A stretch of 34,994 nucleotides of DNA, taken from assembly GCA_009786685.1 (NCBI GenBank), contig WQRQ01000017.1, forward strand, positions 1 through 34,994, in the 5' to 3' direction. The translations under genes were made by a program, and so were the position numbers. Numbering within the stretch: the first letter of the stretch is position 1; each line of letters starts with the position of its first letter. Below, one piece after another: positions 1 to 7,537 of this stretch. Origin of the DNA: Defluviitaleaceae bacterium (GTDB lineage Bacteria; Bacillota; Clostridia; Lachnospirales; WQUN01). A model generated the notes under the pieces. The model saw nothing but the letters and a program-made list of their open reading frames with translations. It was not told the DNA's origin and did no database searches.

Positions 1-2046
1 TTGGATGAAAATGAAAAAAGCGCGCTAGCCCTGTATTTTCAAGGCCTAACCCCAAACGAGCCACTGGAAAAAGAAATAACCCGCTGCATAAAGCCCTCCG
101 CCGAAATCGCAGATAACGCAAGCCCAAAACTCGCAGAAATCCGCCGCAATATCCGCGTAGCCCACGACCGCGTACGCGACCACCTGCAAAGCGTAATCCA
201 CTCGGCGTCATACAAAAACATGCTGCAAGACGCTATAGTCACCTTACGCGGCGACCGATTTTGTGTGCCTGTCAAGGCGGAGTATCGCGGTTCGTTTCCG
301 GGCATGGTACACGACCAGTCCTCCACAGGCGCGACGGTATTTATGGAGCCACTAAGCGTGGTGGAGCTTAACAACAAAATAAAAGACCTCCACTTCGAAG
401 AAAAACGCGAAGAAGAAAAAATCCTACAAAAACTAAGCGGCCTGGTATGGGAAAACAGCGAATCCTTGGAAGCCAACATGGAGCTAATCACCACCCTCGA
501 TGTTATTTTTGCCAAAAGCTCGCTAGCCCTTGATATGAAAGCCTCGGAGCCGATTTTTAACACCCGCGGATATGTAAATATAAAAAAGGGGCGTCACCCC
601 CTTCTAAACCCGGACGCCGTAGTACCCACAGATATTTACCTGGGCGGCGATTTTTCCATGCTGTTAATCACAGGGCCAAACACCGGCGGAAAAACAGTTA
701 CATTAAAAACCGTAGGCCTTTTCACGCTGATGGGGCAGGCGGGCTTGCATATCCCCGCATTCGACAACTCGGAGCTTGCGGTTTTCGACGACGTTTTTGC
801 CGATATCGGTGACGAGCAAAGTATCGAGCAGAGCCTAAGCACCTTCTCATCGCATATGACAAACATTGTCGGCATTCTGGAAAACCTCCACCACAACGCA
901 CTCGTGCTGCTCGACGAACTCGGCGCAGGCACAGACCCCACAGAAGGTGCGGCCTTGGCAATCGCGCTGCTCTCCCACCTACATGCCCGCAAAATCCGCA
1001 CGGTAGTCACCACCCACTACAGCGAGCTAAAGCTCTACGCCCTGTCCACAGAAGCCGTAGAAAACGCAAGCTGCGAATTTAACGTAGAAACCCTACGCCC
1101 CACCTACCGCCTACTAATAGGAATCCCGGGCAAAAGCAACGCCTTCGCGATAGCAAAACGCTTGGGTCTCTCCGACGAAATAATAGAAGAAGCCCGCGCC
1201 CTGCTATCCCAAAAGGACATCCGTTTCGAAGACGTAATAACCGACCTGGAGGCAAGCAAAAAGCTGGTACTAATAGAACAAGACCGCGCAGCAGCAGCAG
1301 CCCGCGACGCAGAAAAGCTACAACAAGACGTAGCAAAGCTGGAAGAAAAGCTCCGCACCCAAAAAGAAAAAATCCTACAGCAAGCCCGAGAAGAAGCCGT
1401 CCAAGTAGTAAACGAGGCAAAAAAAGAATCCGAAAAATTAGTCGCCCAAATGCGAAAGCAACTGGAGCAAGCCCGCGACGGCGCAAGCCAACGCGAACTC
1501 GAAGAAGCCCGCCGCCAAGTTCGCGAAAACCTAACCGCCCTAGAATCCGCACTATCCCCGGTATCGGAAAAACCCCACCGCACGCCCCCACAAAACCTAC
1601 GCAAAGGCGACCGAGTATACATCCACTCCATGCAGCAGCACGGCACAGTCCAAACCCCACCCGACAACAGCGGCGAAACCCAAATCCAAGCCGGCATAAT
1701 GAAAATAAAAGTACATGTATCCGACCTATCCTTGGACGAAAAGCCCCCCGAAGAAAAAGCGGCCGCCTTCGTAAAAAAAAGAGCCGCCATGAAGTCCCTA
1801 AACATCTCCCCGGAAATCGACCTGCGAGGCCTAATGCCCGAAGAAGCAACAAACCAATCCGAACGCTACCTCGACGAAGCCTTCCTCGCGAGCCTGTCCA
1901 CGGTAACACTAATCCACGGCAAAGGCACAGGCGTACTGCGCACAGCCATCCACAACATGCTAAAACGCCAACCCAACGTAAAAGAATTCCGCTTGGGCAA
2001 ATACGGCGAAGGCGAAGACGGCGTAACAATTGTCACATTTAGGTAA
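1..2046 (+). CDS. mutS2: Endonuclease MutS2 (5'-truncated by window edge)
   Basis: MutS-family ATPase with a C-terminal Smr nuclease domain. The family is linked to suppression of recombination and, in Bacillus, to rescue of collided ribosomes. Visible residues: Walker A GPNTGGKT at about 225-232, Walker B LVLLDELGAGTDPTEG at about 302-317, a long charged coiled coil at about 410-520, and the Smr motif EIDLRG near 605 followed by LIHGKGTG. Family members are about 780 aa; only 681 codons are present and the frame is open from base 1, so roughly 100 N-terminal residues lie upstream. The TTG at base 1 is therefore probably not the true start. The distal half uses very C- and A-rich codons. Confidence 0.96.
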   Translation: MDENEKSALALYFQGLTPNEPLEKEITRCIKPSAEIADNASPKLAEIRRNIRVAHDRVRDHLQSVIHSASYKNMLQDAIVTLRGDRFCVPVKAEYRGSFPGMVHDQSSTGATVFMEPLSVVELNNKIKDLHFEEKREEEKILQKLSGLVWENSESLEANMELITTLDVIFAKSSLALDMKASEPIFNTRGYVNIKKGRHPLLNPDAVVPTDIYLGGDFSMLLITGPNTGGKTVTLKTVGLFTLMGQAGLHIPAFDNSELAVFDDVFADIGDEQSIEQSLSTFSSHMTNIVGILENLHHNALVLLDELGAGTDPTEGAALAIALLSHLHARKIRTVVTTHYSELKLYALSTEAVENASCEFNVETLRPTYRLLIGIPGKSNAFAIAKRLGLSDEIIEEARALLSQKDIRFEDVITDLEASKKLVLIEQDRAAAAARDAEKLQQDVAKLEEKLRTQKEKILQQAREEAVQVVNEAKKESEKLVAQMRKQLEQARDGASQRELEEARRQVRENLTALESALSPVSEKPHRTPPQNLRKGDRVYIHSMQQHGTVQTPPDNSGETQIQAGIMKIKVHVSDLSLDEKPPEEKAAAFVKKRAAMKSLNISPEIDLRGLMPEEATNQSERYLDEAFLASLSTVTLIHGKGTGVLRTAIHNMLKRQPNVKEFRLGKYGEGEDGVTIVTFR

Positions 2047-2058
2047 AATATGTATAAT
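2030..2058 (+). promoter_or_regulatory. Sigma-A-type promoter of the holin-like toxin
   Basis: TTGTCA at 2030-2035 and TATAAT at 2053-2058 are separated by exactly 17 bases, and the -10 is preceded by TG. The -35 lies inside the last codons of mutS2. Transcription would begin near 2065 and give a leader of about 100 nt before the toxin start codon. The match is by eye. Confidence 0.65.
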
Positions 2059-2140
2059 AAACGCAGCACAAAGCGATAGGCGGTACGAATTTTTCACGTT
2101 ACAAGGATTGCTTCTTGGAAGGGAGGGTAGAAAATACCCG

Positions 2141-2160
2141 CACCATCCCGAAGGGAGGTG
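2141..2160 (+). promoter_or_regulatory. Shine-Dalgarno-sequestering hairpin
   Basis: CACC-A-TCCC-GAA-GGGA-GGTG folds into an eight-pair hairpin with one bulged A. Its 3' arm is the GGGAGGTG ribosome-binding site of the toxin gene that starts at 2166. Hiding the ribosome site in structure is a common control of type I toxin mRNAs; here the pairing is seen and the regulatory role is inferred. Confidence 0.6.
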
Positions 2161-2165
2161 AAGCC

Positions 2166-2267
2166 GTGACGATTTTCGAAGCCATAATGATTGCGTTGAC
2201 TTTCGGGATACTGATTGTTGAGCTTGTCAAGTTGGTCTTCATAATTGTCGAGAGCGTAAAAAAATAA
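2166..2267 (+). CDS. Putative holin-like type I toxin, 33 aa
   Basis: Short GTG-started ORF absent from the ORF track, reading MTIFEAIMIALTFGILIVEL then a second hydrophobic stretch and a VKK tail. It matches the pattern of the Hol_Tox/TxpA-like small membrane toxins of Firmicutes: a conserved T-[IV]-FEA start, a single membrane helix and a basic C-terminus. GGGAGGTG sits six bases upstream. The stop codon is inside a stem whose other arm, CGGTTATTTTT, forms the terminator, an arrangement I recall as typical of this family. A facing promoter at 2409-2437 would make an antisense RNA over the 3' end. Such peptides insert in the membrane when the antitoxin RNA is lost. Assignment rests on motif and context, without a search. 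Confidence 0.75.
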   Translation: MTIFEAIMIALTFGILIVELVKLVFIIVESVKK

Positions 2268-2312
2268 CCGACCCCTAGTTTTCATTCATCGCTGGGTGAG
2301 CCGGTTATTTTT
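2260..2312 (+). terminator. Terminator overlapping the toxin stop codon
   Basis: AAAAATAACCG at 2260-2270 pairs with CGGTTATTTTT at 2302-2312. An inner partial stem (ACCCC-TAG against GCTGGGT) closes the loop. The stem starts within the last lysine codons and contains the TAA stop, so the toxin mRNA would end about 45 bases after its stop codon. Confidence 0.65.
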
Positions 2313-2402
2313 CTGCTCTTTAGAAATTTAATCTTAGCAATCCCGCCGTCTTTTTAGCGGTTGTGTTAGGGGGACGTTAGCGCGTCTCCCGTTTTTTATT
2401 AT
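2270..2402 (-). ncRNA. Candidate antisense antitoxin RNA
   Basis: A well-formed minus-strand promoter (2409-2437) starts transcription near 2402 toward the 3' end of the toxin gene. The RNA would begin with the hairpin at 2369-2390 and overlap the toxin terminator and possibly the coding 3' end, as RatA does for TxpA. The 3' end is not defined by an obvious terminator, so the left boundary is a guess. No open reading frame of note lies in it. Confidence 0.4.
2369..2400 (+). terminator. Rho-independent terminator
   Basis: GGGGGACG-TTAGCG-CGTCTCCC forms a stem with one G-T pair and is followed by GTTTTTTATT. It would stop read-through from mutS2 and the toxin gene. The reverse strand carries the same hairpin near the 5' end of the predicted antisense RNA. 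Confidence 0.55.
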
Positions 2403-2408
2403 ACCGAC

Positions 2409-2437
2409 ATTATATTAAATACATACCCACTTGTAAA
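2409..2437 (-). promoter_or_regulatory. Promoter facing the toxin gene
   Basis: On the minus strand, TTTACA and a perfect TATAAT are 17 bases apart. It fires toward the toxin 3' end and away from the SPOCS gene, and no coding gene lies immediately downstream on this strand, which favours an antisense RNA. Confidence 0.6.
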
Positions 2438-2445
2438 CAAAAATC

Positions 2446-2553
2446 TCAATATTTAACTTCCGCAAGCACCAGCCCCTGCCGGGGCATGGTTTTACCTGCT
2501 TTTTTGCGGTCGCGGAAATATATTATCGAGGCGGCGGCGACGCTCCGCGGTTT
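2446..2553 (-). pseudogene. Possible truA 3' remnant
   Basis: A minus-strand frame overlapping the last codons of the SPOCS gene and running past it ends in RDRKKAGKTMPRQGLVLAEV, then KY and TGA. This resembles the C-terminus of tRNA pseudouridine synthase TruA, which typically reads RDR..AG.TAPP.GLYLVEV.Y. There is no start codon or SD for it, and the upstream part of the frame lies inside the SPOCS coding sequence, so it would be a remnant fused by rearrangement. A chance match is possible; a protein search would settle it. Confidence 0.4.
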
Positions 2554-4100
2554 AAAATCAACAATTTCTGCCCGGTGGTAATCTTAGACGGATTTTCAAT
2601 TTCATTAACGGATAGCAACTCATCAAGCGGAGTGTTGTAGCGTTTAGCTATTTTCCACAGGTTGTCGCCGGGTTGTACGATGTATACGGTGAGGCTGGCT
2701 TGGTTGGCTAGGATTTCCGGGGCTATTTCAGAAAACTCTATGTCGTGGATTATGCGGGTTTCTTCTTGTTCCGTTACGCGGGTGTTAAAGGTTAGGAGAA
2801 GGCGTACTTCTGTTTCGGTTGGGGTTAGCATGTTAAAGGATACGTTGTCTATGGAGATTGCGATATCCGGCTGCATTGTGGGGTTTGCGCCTTTGGCTTC
2901 TATTACTTGGCGGTAAGGGATTACCGTGCTGAAGGAGGCCAAGGGCGTGCTGTCGCTTTCCGCTACGTATAGAATGCTTGTGTTTATCGCGCCTTCTACG
3001 ATGATTTTGTCTTCTATTGTTTTAATGTCGTCTATATGGGGCGTACCCTTTACGCGGAAAACTTGGAGCATGGGGGGTACTGTGTCGGAGAGGCTTACGA
3101 CTTCTTTTACGTTGGTTTGGTTGCGGTTATTGCATACTAAGCGCGGGTAACGGACGACGGTTTTTTGCAGGTTTAGTGTGGTGTCTATGATATATGCGTC
3201 TTCGAGGATGGGGAAGGTGTCGGTGCTGTATACTTTTAGCTCTACGCCTACGGAAATTTCTATGTCGAGCACGCGGTCCTCGCCGTCGTCGTCGGGGCGG
3301 ATTGTGATGTTTGTTTCCAGGATTTGCAGTGCAACATCCGCAAACATGTCGTCACGTGCGCCGCTGATATCCACCGGCCCGTTAAAGGGAATTTCGCTTT
3401 CTATGAACTCAATGAGGCTGTCGTCCGAGTCGCCCCGATATAAAGTGGTAAGCGAAATCTCGCCCGAGAGGTTTACGCGTCCGTTGGCAAGGCGTGTTTC
3501 TTGGTTTGTTATGCTTGCCGTGGACTGCAAAACTTCGCGGATATTTGGCTTTGCGGAGGGAAGAACGAGCTGCTCCTTTACGGCAAAGCGGTCTATGCGG
3601 TTGTCTACGGTGCGGTTTAGGTTTAGGCTGGTTTTAAGAAGCTGATTTTCTGGCACGTCATTGATATGTACAACCATCTCATGCGTATCGCTGCGCTCTG
3701 CGTTGATACGCACATTTACTATTGCGCGATAATTGACTTTGCGGTCGTTTACCACACGGAAGTCTATGTTTGCGATTGTGGCATTTGCTCGTACCCACAT
3801 ATCCTTTGTTACGCCGTCGAGGTTTACAAAGTCGTCGAGGGTGCGGCTTAGGTTTATCGTGTGGATGGCTTTGTCCGCGCTTTTTGCCACATACAGCACC
3901 GACAGGTTAAGCCTGCCTATGTAGTTTACGCGGTCCGTGCCTGCCTCTGTACGCTCTATCAGCACTTGTTCTTCCGTTTGCAGCAGGAGTGCCATGTCGG
4001 GCTTGGTATCGGGTACGATTAGGTCGCCTTCCAGCATTACCTGCACCTGCTCGTTGCCTACCAGTTGGTCCAGGTTTACTTGTTCTCTTACTAATTCCAT
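2523..4100 (-). CDS. SPOCS (DUF3794) and LysM domain protein
   Basis: A 525-aa protein with repeated DUF3794/SPOCS-type beta-rich modules across about residues 35-440 and a C-terminal LysM at about 472-516 (VYIVQPGDNLWKIAKRYNTP). SPOCS-LysM proteins are found in endospore-forming Firmicutes and are thought to act in spore coat or cortex assembly; LysM binds peptidoglycan. No signal peptide is visible, as expected for a protein acting in the mother cell. AAGGAGG lies upstream of the ATG at good spacing, and a sigma-E-like promoter is placed about 40 bases upstream. The last codons overlap a possible truA remnant in another frame. Confidence 0.88.
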   Translation of the reverse strand: MELVREQVNLDQLVGNEQVQVMLEGDLIVPDTKPDMALLLQTEEQVLIERTEAGTDRVNYIGRLNLSVLYVAKSADKAIHTINLSRTLDDFVNLDGVTKDMWVRANATIANIDFRVVNDRKVNYRAIVNVRINAERSDTHEMVVHINDVPENQLLKTSLNLNRTVDNRIDRFAVKEQLVLPSAKPNIREVLQSTASITNQETRLANGRVNLSGEISLTTLYRGDSDDSLIEFIESEIPFNGPVDISGARDDMFADVALQILETNITIRPDDDGEDRVLDIEISVGVELKVYSTDTFPILEDAYIIDTTLNLQKTVVRYPRLVCNNRNQTNVKEVVSLSDTVPPMLQVFRVKGTPHIDDIKTIEDKIIVEGAINTSILYVAESDSTPLASFSTVIPYRQVIEAKGANPTMQPDIAISIDNVSFNMLTPTETEVRLLLTFNTRVTEQEETRIIHDIEFSEIAPEILANQASLTVYIVQPGDNLWKIAKRYNTPLDELLSVNEIENPSKITTGQKLLILNRGASPPPR

Positions 4101-4136
4101 AATATAAAAAACCTCCTTTTACGTTGTCTCTTGAAC

Positions 4137-4165
4137 AACATATGAAGGAGGCTTTGAAAATATTC
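4137..4165 (-). promoter_or_regulatory. Sigma-E-like sporulation promoter
   Basis: The minus strand shows GAATATT, 14 bases, then CATATGTT, close to the mother-cell sigma-E pattern (ATA-type -35 and CATANNNT -10). It sits in the gap between the veg stop codon and the SPOCS gene. Function of the downstream gene agrees with the promoter type, but the motif is short. Confidence 0.4.
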
Positions 4166-4408
4166 CTAGTCGCAGAGTGTAATTTCTACCGCATTTGTTA
4201 ATACATCCGTATAGCTGAAAGAAAGTTTGCGAGAGGGGTCGGGGCCGTCGCTAAGTTGTACTGTAAAAATACTGGGGTAAACATTTGAAATAACACCTTT
4301 GCTGATTACCGATTTATGACGACCTTTATTTGTTTCCAATCTTACCTTGCTGCCGATATTTTTCTGAATATCGTTTCTTACGTGGAACACGTCGCTTCTG
4401 TCAAACAA
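4166..4408 (-). CDS. veg: Veg family protein
   Basis: Small beta-barrel protein of the Veg/DUF1021 family. Recognisable parts are IGSKVRLETNKGRHK, the GVISNVYPSIFTVQL core and the SFSYTDVLTNAVEITL end, matching Bacillus Veg in order and length (about 80 aa). Veg is abundant in vegetative cells and has been tied to biofilm matrix control. The track uses GTG at 4417, but AGAGAGGTG would then touch the start codon. TTG at 4408 has the same SD six bases upstream and is preferred. A very strong promoter lies upstream, as is classic for veg. Confidence 0.88.
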   Translation of the reverse strand: MFDRSDVFHVRNDIQKNIGSKVRLETNKGRHKSVISKGVISNVYPSIFTVQLSDGPDPSRKLSFSYTDVLTNAVEITLCD

Positions 4409-4492
4409 GTGCCTCACCTCTCTGAGTTTTTTATTTTGGTATTGCGTGCGGTAAAATTACCCCCTTGTTTGTTAATATAATAGTCAATGGTT

Positions 4493-4521
4493 ATTATACA
4501 CTAACATGTAAAAAAAATCAA
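4493..4521 (-). promoter_or_regulatory. veg promoter, sigma-A type
   Basis: TTGATT and a perfect TATAAT, 17 bases apart, on the minus strand. The leader from this promoter to the TTG start is about 80 nt. The Bacillus veg promoter is a well-known strong vegetative promoter, so the match fits the gene. Confidence 0.65.
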
Positions 4522-4530
4522 GTTAAGCTT

Positions 4531-4839
4531 CTAGCCGCGCTTGCCGCCCAGTATGCTGTCCAGTTTTTCTATTTTGCCTTTCATTCTGTTTGTGTAGCCG
4601 GGGCGGATGTCTGCTTTTAGGGTGACGTTGGTACGGATTCCTTTTTCGGCAAGCACAAAGGTGGCGTCTTTTACTACCTGCATTACTTCGTCCCATTCGC
4701 CTTCGATTTCCGTAAACATTGAGGTGGTGCGGCTGGGTAAGCCCGAGGCTTCGATTACCTTTACTACTTGGGCGACGTATTCGGAAAGCTTGTCGCCTAC
4801 GCCAAACGGCGCGATGGAAACTGCTATTAATGTGTTCAT
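4531..4839 (-). CDS. MTH1187/YqgV-type thiamine-binding protein
   Basis: A 102-aa ferredoxin-like-fold protein. The start MNTLIAVSIAPFGVG, the middle PSRTTSMFTEIEGEWDEV and the end TLKADIRPGYTNRMKGKIEKL fit the MTH1187/YkoF-like (UPF0045) family, several members of which bind thiamine or HMP. It is cytosolic, with no signal peptide. The SD is weak (AAGGGACAG). The longer overlapping frame at 4523-4843 is a shadow. It stands apart from the ABC importer at 16.6-19.2 kb, which belongs to a class that can carry thiamine precursors, but no direct link is shown. Confidence 0.82.
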   Translation of the reverse strand: MNTLIAVSIAPFGVGDKLSEYVAQVVKVIEASGLPSRTTSMFTEIEGEWDEVMQVVKDATFVLAEKGIRTNVTLKADIRPGYTNRMKGKIEKLDSILGGKRG

Positions 4840-4858
4840 ACAATTCTGTCCCTTCGTC

Positions 4859-5419
4859 TTAGCTAAAATCGAAAATTTGACCCAGGTCTATGTCTAAACC
4901 GGGCAGGATTTGCACGGGGATTAGGTCGGTGTTGCCGTAGTAGCGCATGTGGTATTTTTCGTTTATCAGGAGGTGGACTTCTATTGTTTTAAGCTCGGGG
5001 TCTACTATCCAGTATTCTTTTACGCCCGCTTCCAGATATTTCTTGCATTTTAGTACGCGGTCTACATACGCGCTGGAGGGGGATAGTACCTCGATTACCA
5101 TGTCGGGCGCGCCTATTATACCTCTGCCGTCGTGGTCCAGCTTGTCTTTGTCGCAAAGCACCATTACATCGGGCTGCACGACGGTATCGTCGGCTTTGTC
5201 CGCATTTAAACGCACATCAAATGGCGACATGAATGCCTCACATTGCCTTCCTGATAAGAAAGTGTCCAGTTCTTTCCATAATCGCCCAACAGACCTCTGG
5301 TGGTTTGCTCTTGGTGAGGCCATGTTGTAAATTACCCCGTCAATCAATTCGCAACGTATGTCGTCGTCAAATTTTAGATAATCTGCGTATGTGTAGTATT
5401 CTAATTTTTCTGCGAGCAT
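4859..5419 (-). CDS. Uma2 family (DUF820) endonuclease-like protein
   Basis: A 186-aa protein with the restriction-endonuclease-like core of Uma2/DUF820: YLKFDDDIRCELIDGVIYNMASP near the N-terminus, then QPDVMVLCD, GAPDMVIEVLSPSS and YLEAGVKEYWIVDPELKTIEVH. These supply the usual acidic and E-V-L-S-P active-site pattern. The family is widespread, often in mobile or cyanobacterial genomes, and its cellular role is poorly known. AAAGGAGTGATAAT provides the ribosome site, and its own promoter lies at 5440-5468. It is probably a single-gene unit. Confidence 0.88.
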   Translation of the reverse strand: MLAEKLEYYTYADYLKFDDDIRCELIDGVIYNMASPRANHQRSVGRLWKELDTFLSGRQCEAFMSPFDVRLNADKADDTVVQPDVMVLCDKDKLDHDGRGIIGAPDMVIEVLSPSSAYVDRVLKCKKYLEAGVKEYWIVDPELKTIEVHLLINEKYHMRYYGNTDLIPVQILPGLDIDLGQIFDFS

Positions 5420-5439
5420 ATTATCACTCCTTTGTTTTG

Positions 5440-5468
5440 ATTATACGCAAAATGCCTGCGTTAGTAAA
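5440..5468 (-). promoter_or_regulatory. Promoter of the Uma2 gene
   Basis: TTTACT and TATAAT lie 17 bases apart on the minus strand, about 20 bases ahead of the Uma2 start codon. An inverted repeat GCGTT-AGTA-AACGC (5458-5471) covers the -35 and could be an operator or the end of the upstream DUF58 transcript. Confidence 0.6.
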
Positions 5469-5471
5469 CGC

Positions 5472-6560
5472 TTAGATAAAAATAATGTTCTCGTCGTCGG
5501 GGAAATCTTTGGGTTTGTCGCCTGCGATTATCCATGCTGTTCTCGCGCCGTTTTTGCGTAGGGTTTTGTAGGCGGATTGGGTGGTTTTTGCGTGGTAGGG
5601 GGAGATTAGCCAGTATTCTGTGGAGGCGGTGGGGTCTAGCTTTTTTAGGGCTTCTGTGATGGGGCTGTCTGTTTCGAAGGTGGTGTAGGCCAAGGCTTCC
5701 AGGATTTTTATGCTGTGGGCTGCTCCTTTGCCTTCGGGGATTTGGATGGGGGCGTTGCTTCTTATGCTTTTGCCGTTTGATATAAATGATAGCGGTACGC
5801 CTTGTGTTTGGAATTTTTCTGTTAGTGACGCCAGGATTTTTATTGCGCGTTCTTCGTAGTATTCGTTATACCATGCAGGGTGGCGTTCTGCATCTAGGAT
5901 TAGGGTGATTTCGCGGGCGTTGGAGAAATCTTGTATGTTTACCATGAGTTCTTGTGCTTTTGCCGAGGCTTTGAAATTTATGTTTTTCATGGGGTCGCTT
6001 GGGGAATACTCGCGAATGCCTCGGAATGAAAACGGGTCAGGGAAAATCGGATAAATAGTGCGCAAATGCCCGTATACTCGGGTACAAAGTTCGTTTGTCT
6101 CGTGTAGCGGAATGGTCGCGGGGTACACGGTTAGCGAGGTGCTTGTCTCGAAGTTGCGTATGTATTTGTTTTCCATCAGGATATCCCATGCGGTGACTTC
6201 CAGCCCGCGGATGGCGTAAAATCCGCGCTTTGTGCATGTAAAGCGCAGGCGGCGCGTTATTTTTTGGTGCATTAAAATATGAAAAAGGTCGTGACGATAG
6301 TACAGGTCGGAGACGGCATTGGCGGATTGGTCGGCAAACTCCAGCTCGCGGTCTATTTGGAATTTAACGGAAAGCCATGGCAGGGGCAGCCATTTTTGGT
6401 TTATTACGGTTTCTTTGAGAATCAGCTCGTCGCCTTCGGTGGCGGATGTCGCGGACATGGTTAGGGACACGCCAACTTTTTCCAAGCACGACGCATTGTA
6501 TGCCCTTCTTATGAAAACAAAAACTATGAAAAGCGCGATAAAAATGCCGGCGGTTGTCAT
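5472..6560 (-). CDS. DUF58 domain protein
   Basis: A 362-aa protein with one N-terminal hydrophobic helix (about 2-18) and a DUF58 domain centred on FRGIREYSPSDPMKNINFKASAKAQELMVN. The region after it resembles a von Willebrand A-like fold. DUF58 proteins are almost always paired with MoxR ATPases and often with transglutaminase/DUF4129 membrane proteins, and are believed to help assemble or mature envelope components. The ATG shares one base with the TAA of the MoxR gene (TAATG), so the two are translationally coupled. No transglutaminase follows here; a DUF4129-like protein is 17 kb away. Confidence 0.87.
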   Translation of the reverse strand: MTTAGIFIALFIVFVFIRRAYNASCLEKVGVSLTMSATSATEGDELILKETVINQKWLPLPWLSVKFQIDRELEFADQSANAVSDLYYRHDLFHILMHQKITRRLRFTCTKRGFYAIRGLEVTAWDILMENKYIRNFETSTSLTVYPATIPLHETNELCTRVYGHLRTIYPIFPDPFSFRGIREYSPSDPMKNINFKASAKAQELMVNIQDFSNAREITLILDAERHPAWYNEYYEERAIKILASLTEKFQTQGVPLSFISNGKSIRSNAPIQIPEGKGAAHSIKILEALAYTTFETDSPITEALKKLDPTASTEYWLISPYHAKTTQSAYKTLRKNGARTAWIIAGDKPKDFPDDENIIFI

Positions 6561-7537
6561 TACGAGCGACCCCCGTGGTCGCTATGGAAATTCTCCGTGG
6601 GGACGGCAACGGCGGCGAGCGCGGACAGTACGGCCTGTCGCTTGCCCTGCGCCCTCATTGTGCTGCGCATGGAAAGCCTATGCGACCAACAAACAGGCGC
6701 GAGGTGCTTGATGTCCTCGGGCGTGACAAAATCCCGCCCGTTTAGCATGGCGAAGGCTTGTGCGGCTTGCGCGAGGTGCAGCGACGCACGGGGGCTTACG
6801 CCCAGTGCTATGTTTTCGTTTTGACGGATGTGGGTGGCTAGGTCTGTGATGTACATACATAGGTCGCGATGGACGGTGACTTCGCTTACGGCTTTGCGGA
6901 TTTCATTCCATTCTTCTGCGGTGGAAACGGGTTTTAGGGATTCAAGCGGGTTTTTTTCGTGAGGGGTTAGGAAGCGTTGTATTACGTCGGCTTCGCCTTC
7001 GCGTTGCGGGTAGCCGATTTCTACCTGCATTAGAAAGCGGTCGAGTTGTGCCTCGGGTAGCGGAAATGTGCCTTGTGTCTCGATAGGGTTTTGTGTGGCG
7101 ATTACGAAATACGGACTATCCAGCGGGTAAGTCTCTCCGTCTATGGAAATTTGCCGCTCCTCCATGCATTCCAGCAACCCCGACTGTGTGCGTGGCGTGG
7201 CGCGGTTTATTTCGTCTGCCAGTAGGATATTTGTGAAAAGCCCACCTCGGCGGAAGGTAAACTCACCTGTCTTGGGATTGTAGACATTAAGCCCCGTAAG
7301 GTCTGTCGGGAGAAGGTCGGGTGTAAACTGAATCCGCTTAAATGTCCCCGCGATAGACGCCGCGAGAGCTTTTGCAAGCGTTGTCTTGCCCGTGCCGGGT
7401 ACGTCTTCGATAAGGACATGGCCGCCTGCGGCCAGCGCGGTGAGTACCAGGTTTATTTCTTCGGTTTTGCCTATCATTACCTTTTTTATGTTGGTGCGTA
7501 CTGCGAGCATTTTTTCTTGTGCTGCTTTTATGTTCAT
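6560..7537 (-). CDS. MoxR family AAA+ ATPase
   Basis: A 325-aa AAA+ protein with Walker A (VPGTGKTT, about 47-54), Walker B (LLADEINRATPRTQSGLLECMEE) and sensor motifs (VIATQNPIETQGTFPLPEAQLDRF), which are signature MoxR features. It is thought to work as a chaperone on a DUF58 partner, the next gene. The track ORF starts at 7654, but the ATG at 7537 overlaps the preceding TGA (ATGA) and has GAGGAGC upstream, and the protein then begins MNIKAAQEKM as expected for the family. Confidence 0.92.
   Translation of the reverse strand: MNIKAAQEKMLAVRTNIKKVMIGKTEEINLVLTALAAGGHVLIEDVPGTGKTTLAKALAASIAGTFKRIQFTPDLLPTDLTGLNVYNPKTGEFTFRRGGLFTNILLADEINRATPRTQSGLLECMEERQISIDGETYPLDSPYFVIATQNPIETQGTFPLPEAQLDRFLMQVEIGYPQREGEADVIQRFLTPHEKNPLESLKPVSTAEEWNEIRKAVSEVTVHRDLCMYITDLATHIRQNENIALGVSPRASLHLAQAAQAFAMLNGRDFVTPEDIKHLAPVCWSHRLSMRSTMRAQGKRQAVLSALAAVAVPTENFHSDHGGRS

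Noticed and set aside
1079-2029. Long minus-strand ORF (316 aa) inside mutS2
   Set aside because: It is an Arg/Leu/Cys-rich shadow of the C/A-rich mutS2 codons, with no SD and no family pattern.
2094-2285. Minus-strand ORF over the toxin region
   Set aside because: It is antisense to the toxin leader and ORF; the plus-strand signals explain the locus better.
4523-4843. 106-aa ORF overlapping the thiamine-binding gene
   Set aside because: Low-complexity basic translation; the overlapping frame 4531-4839 fits a known family along its full length.
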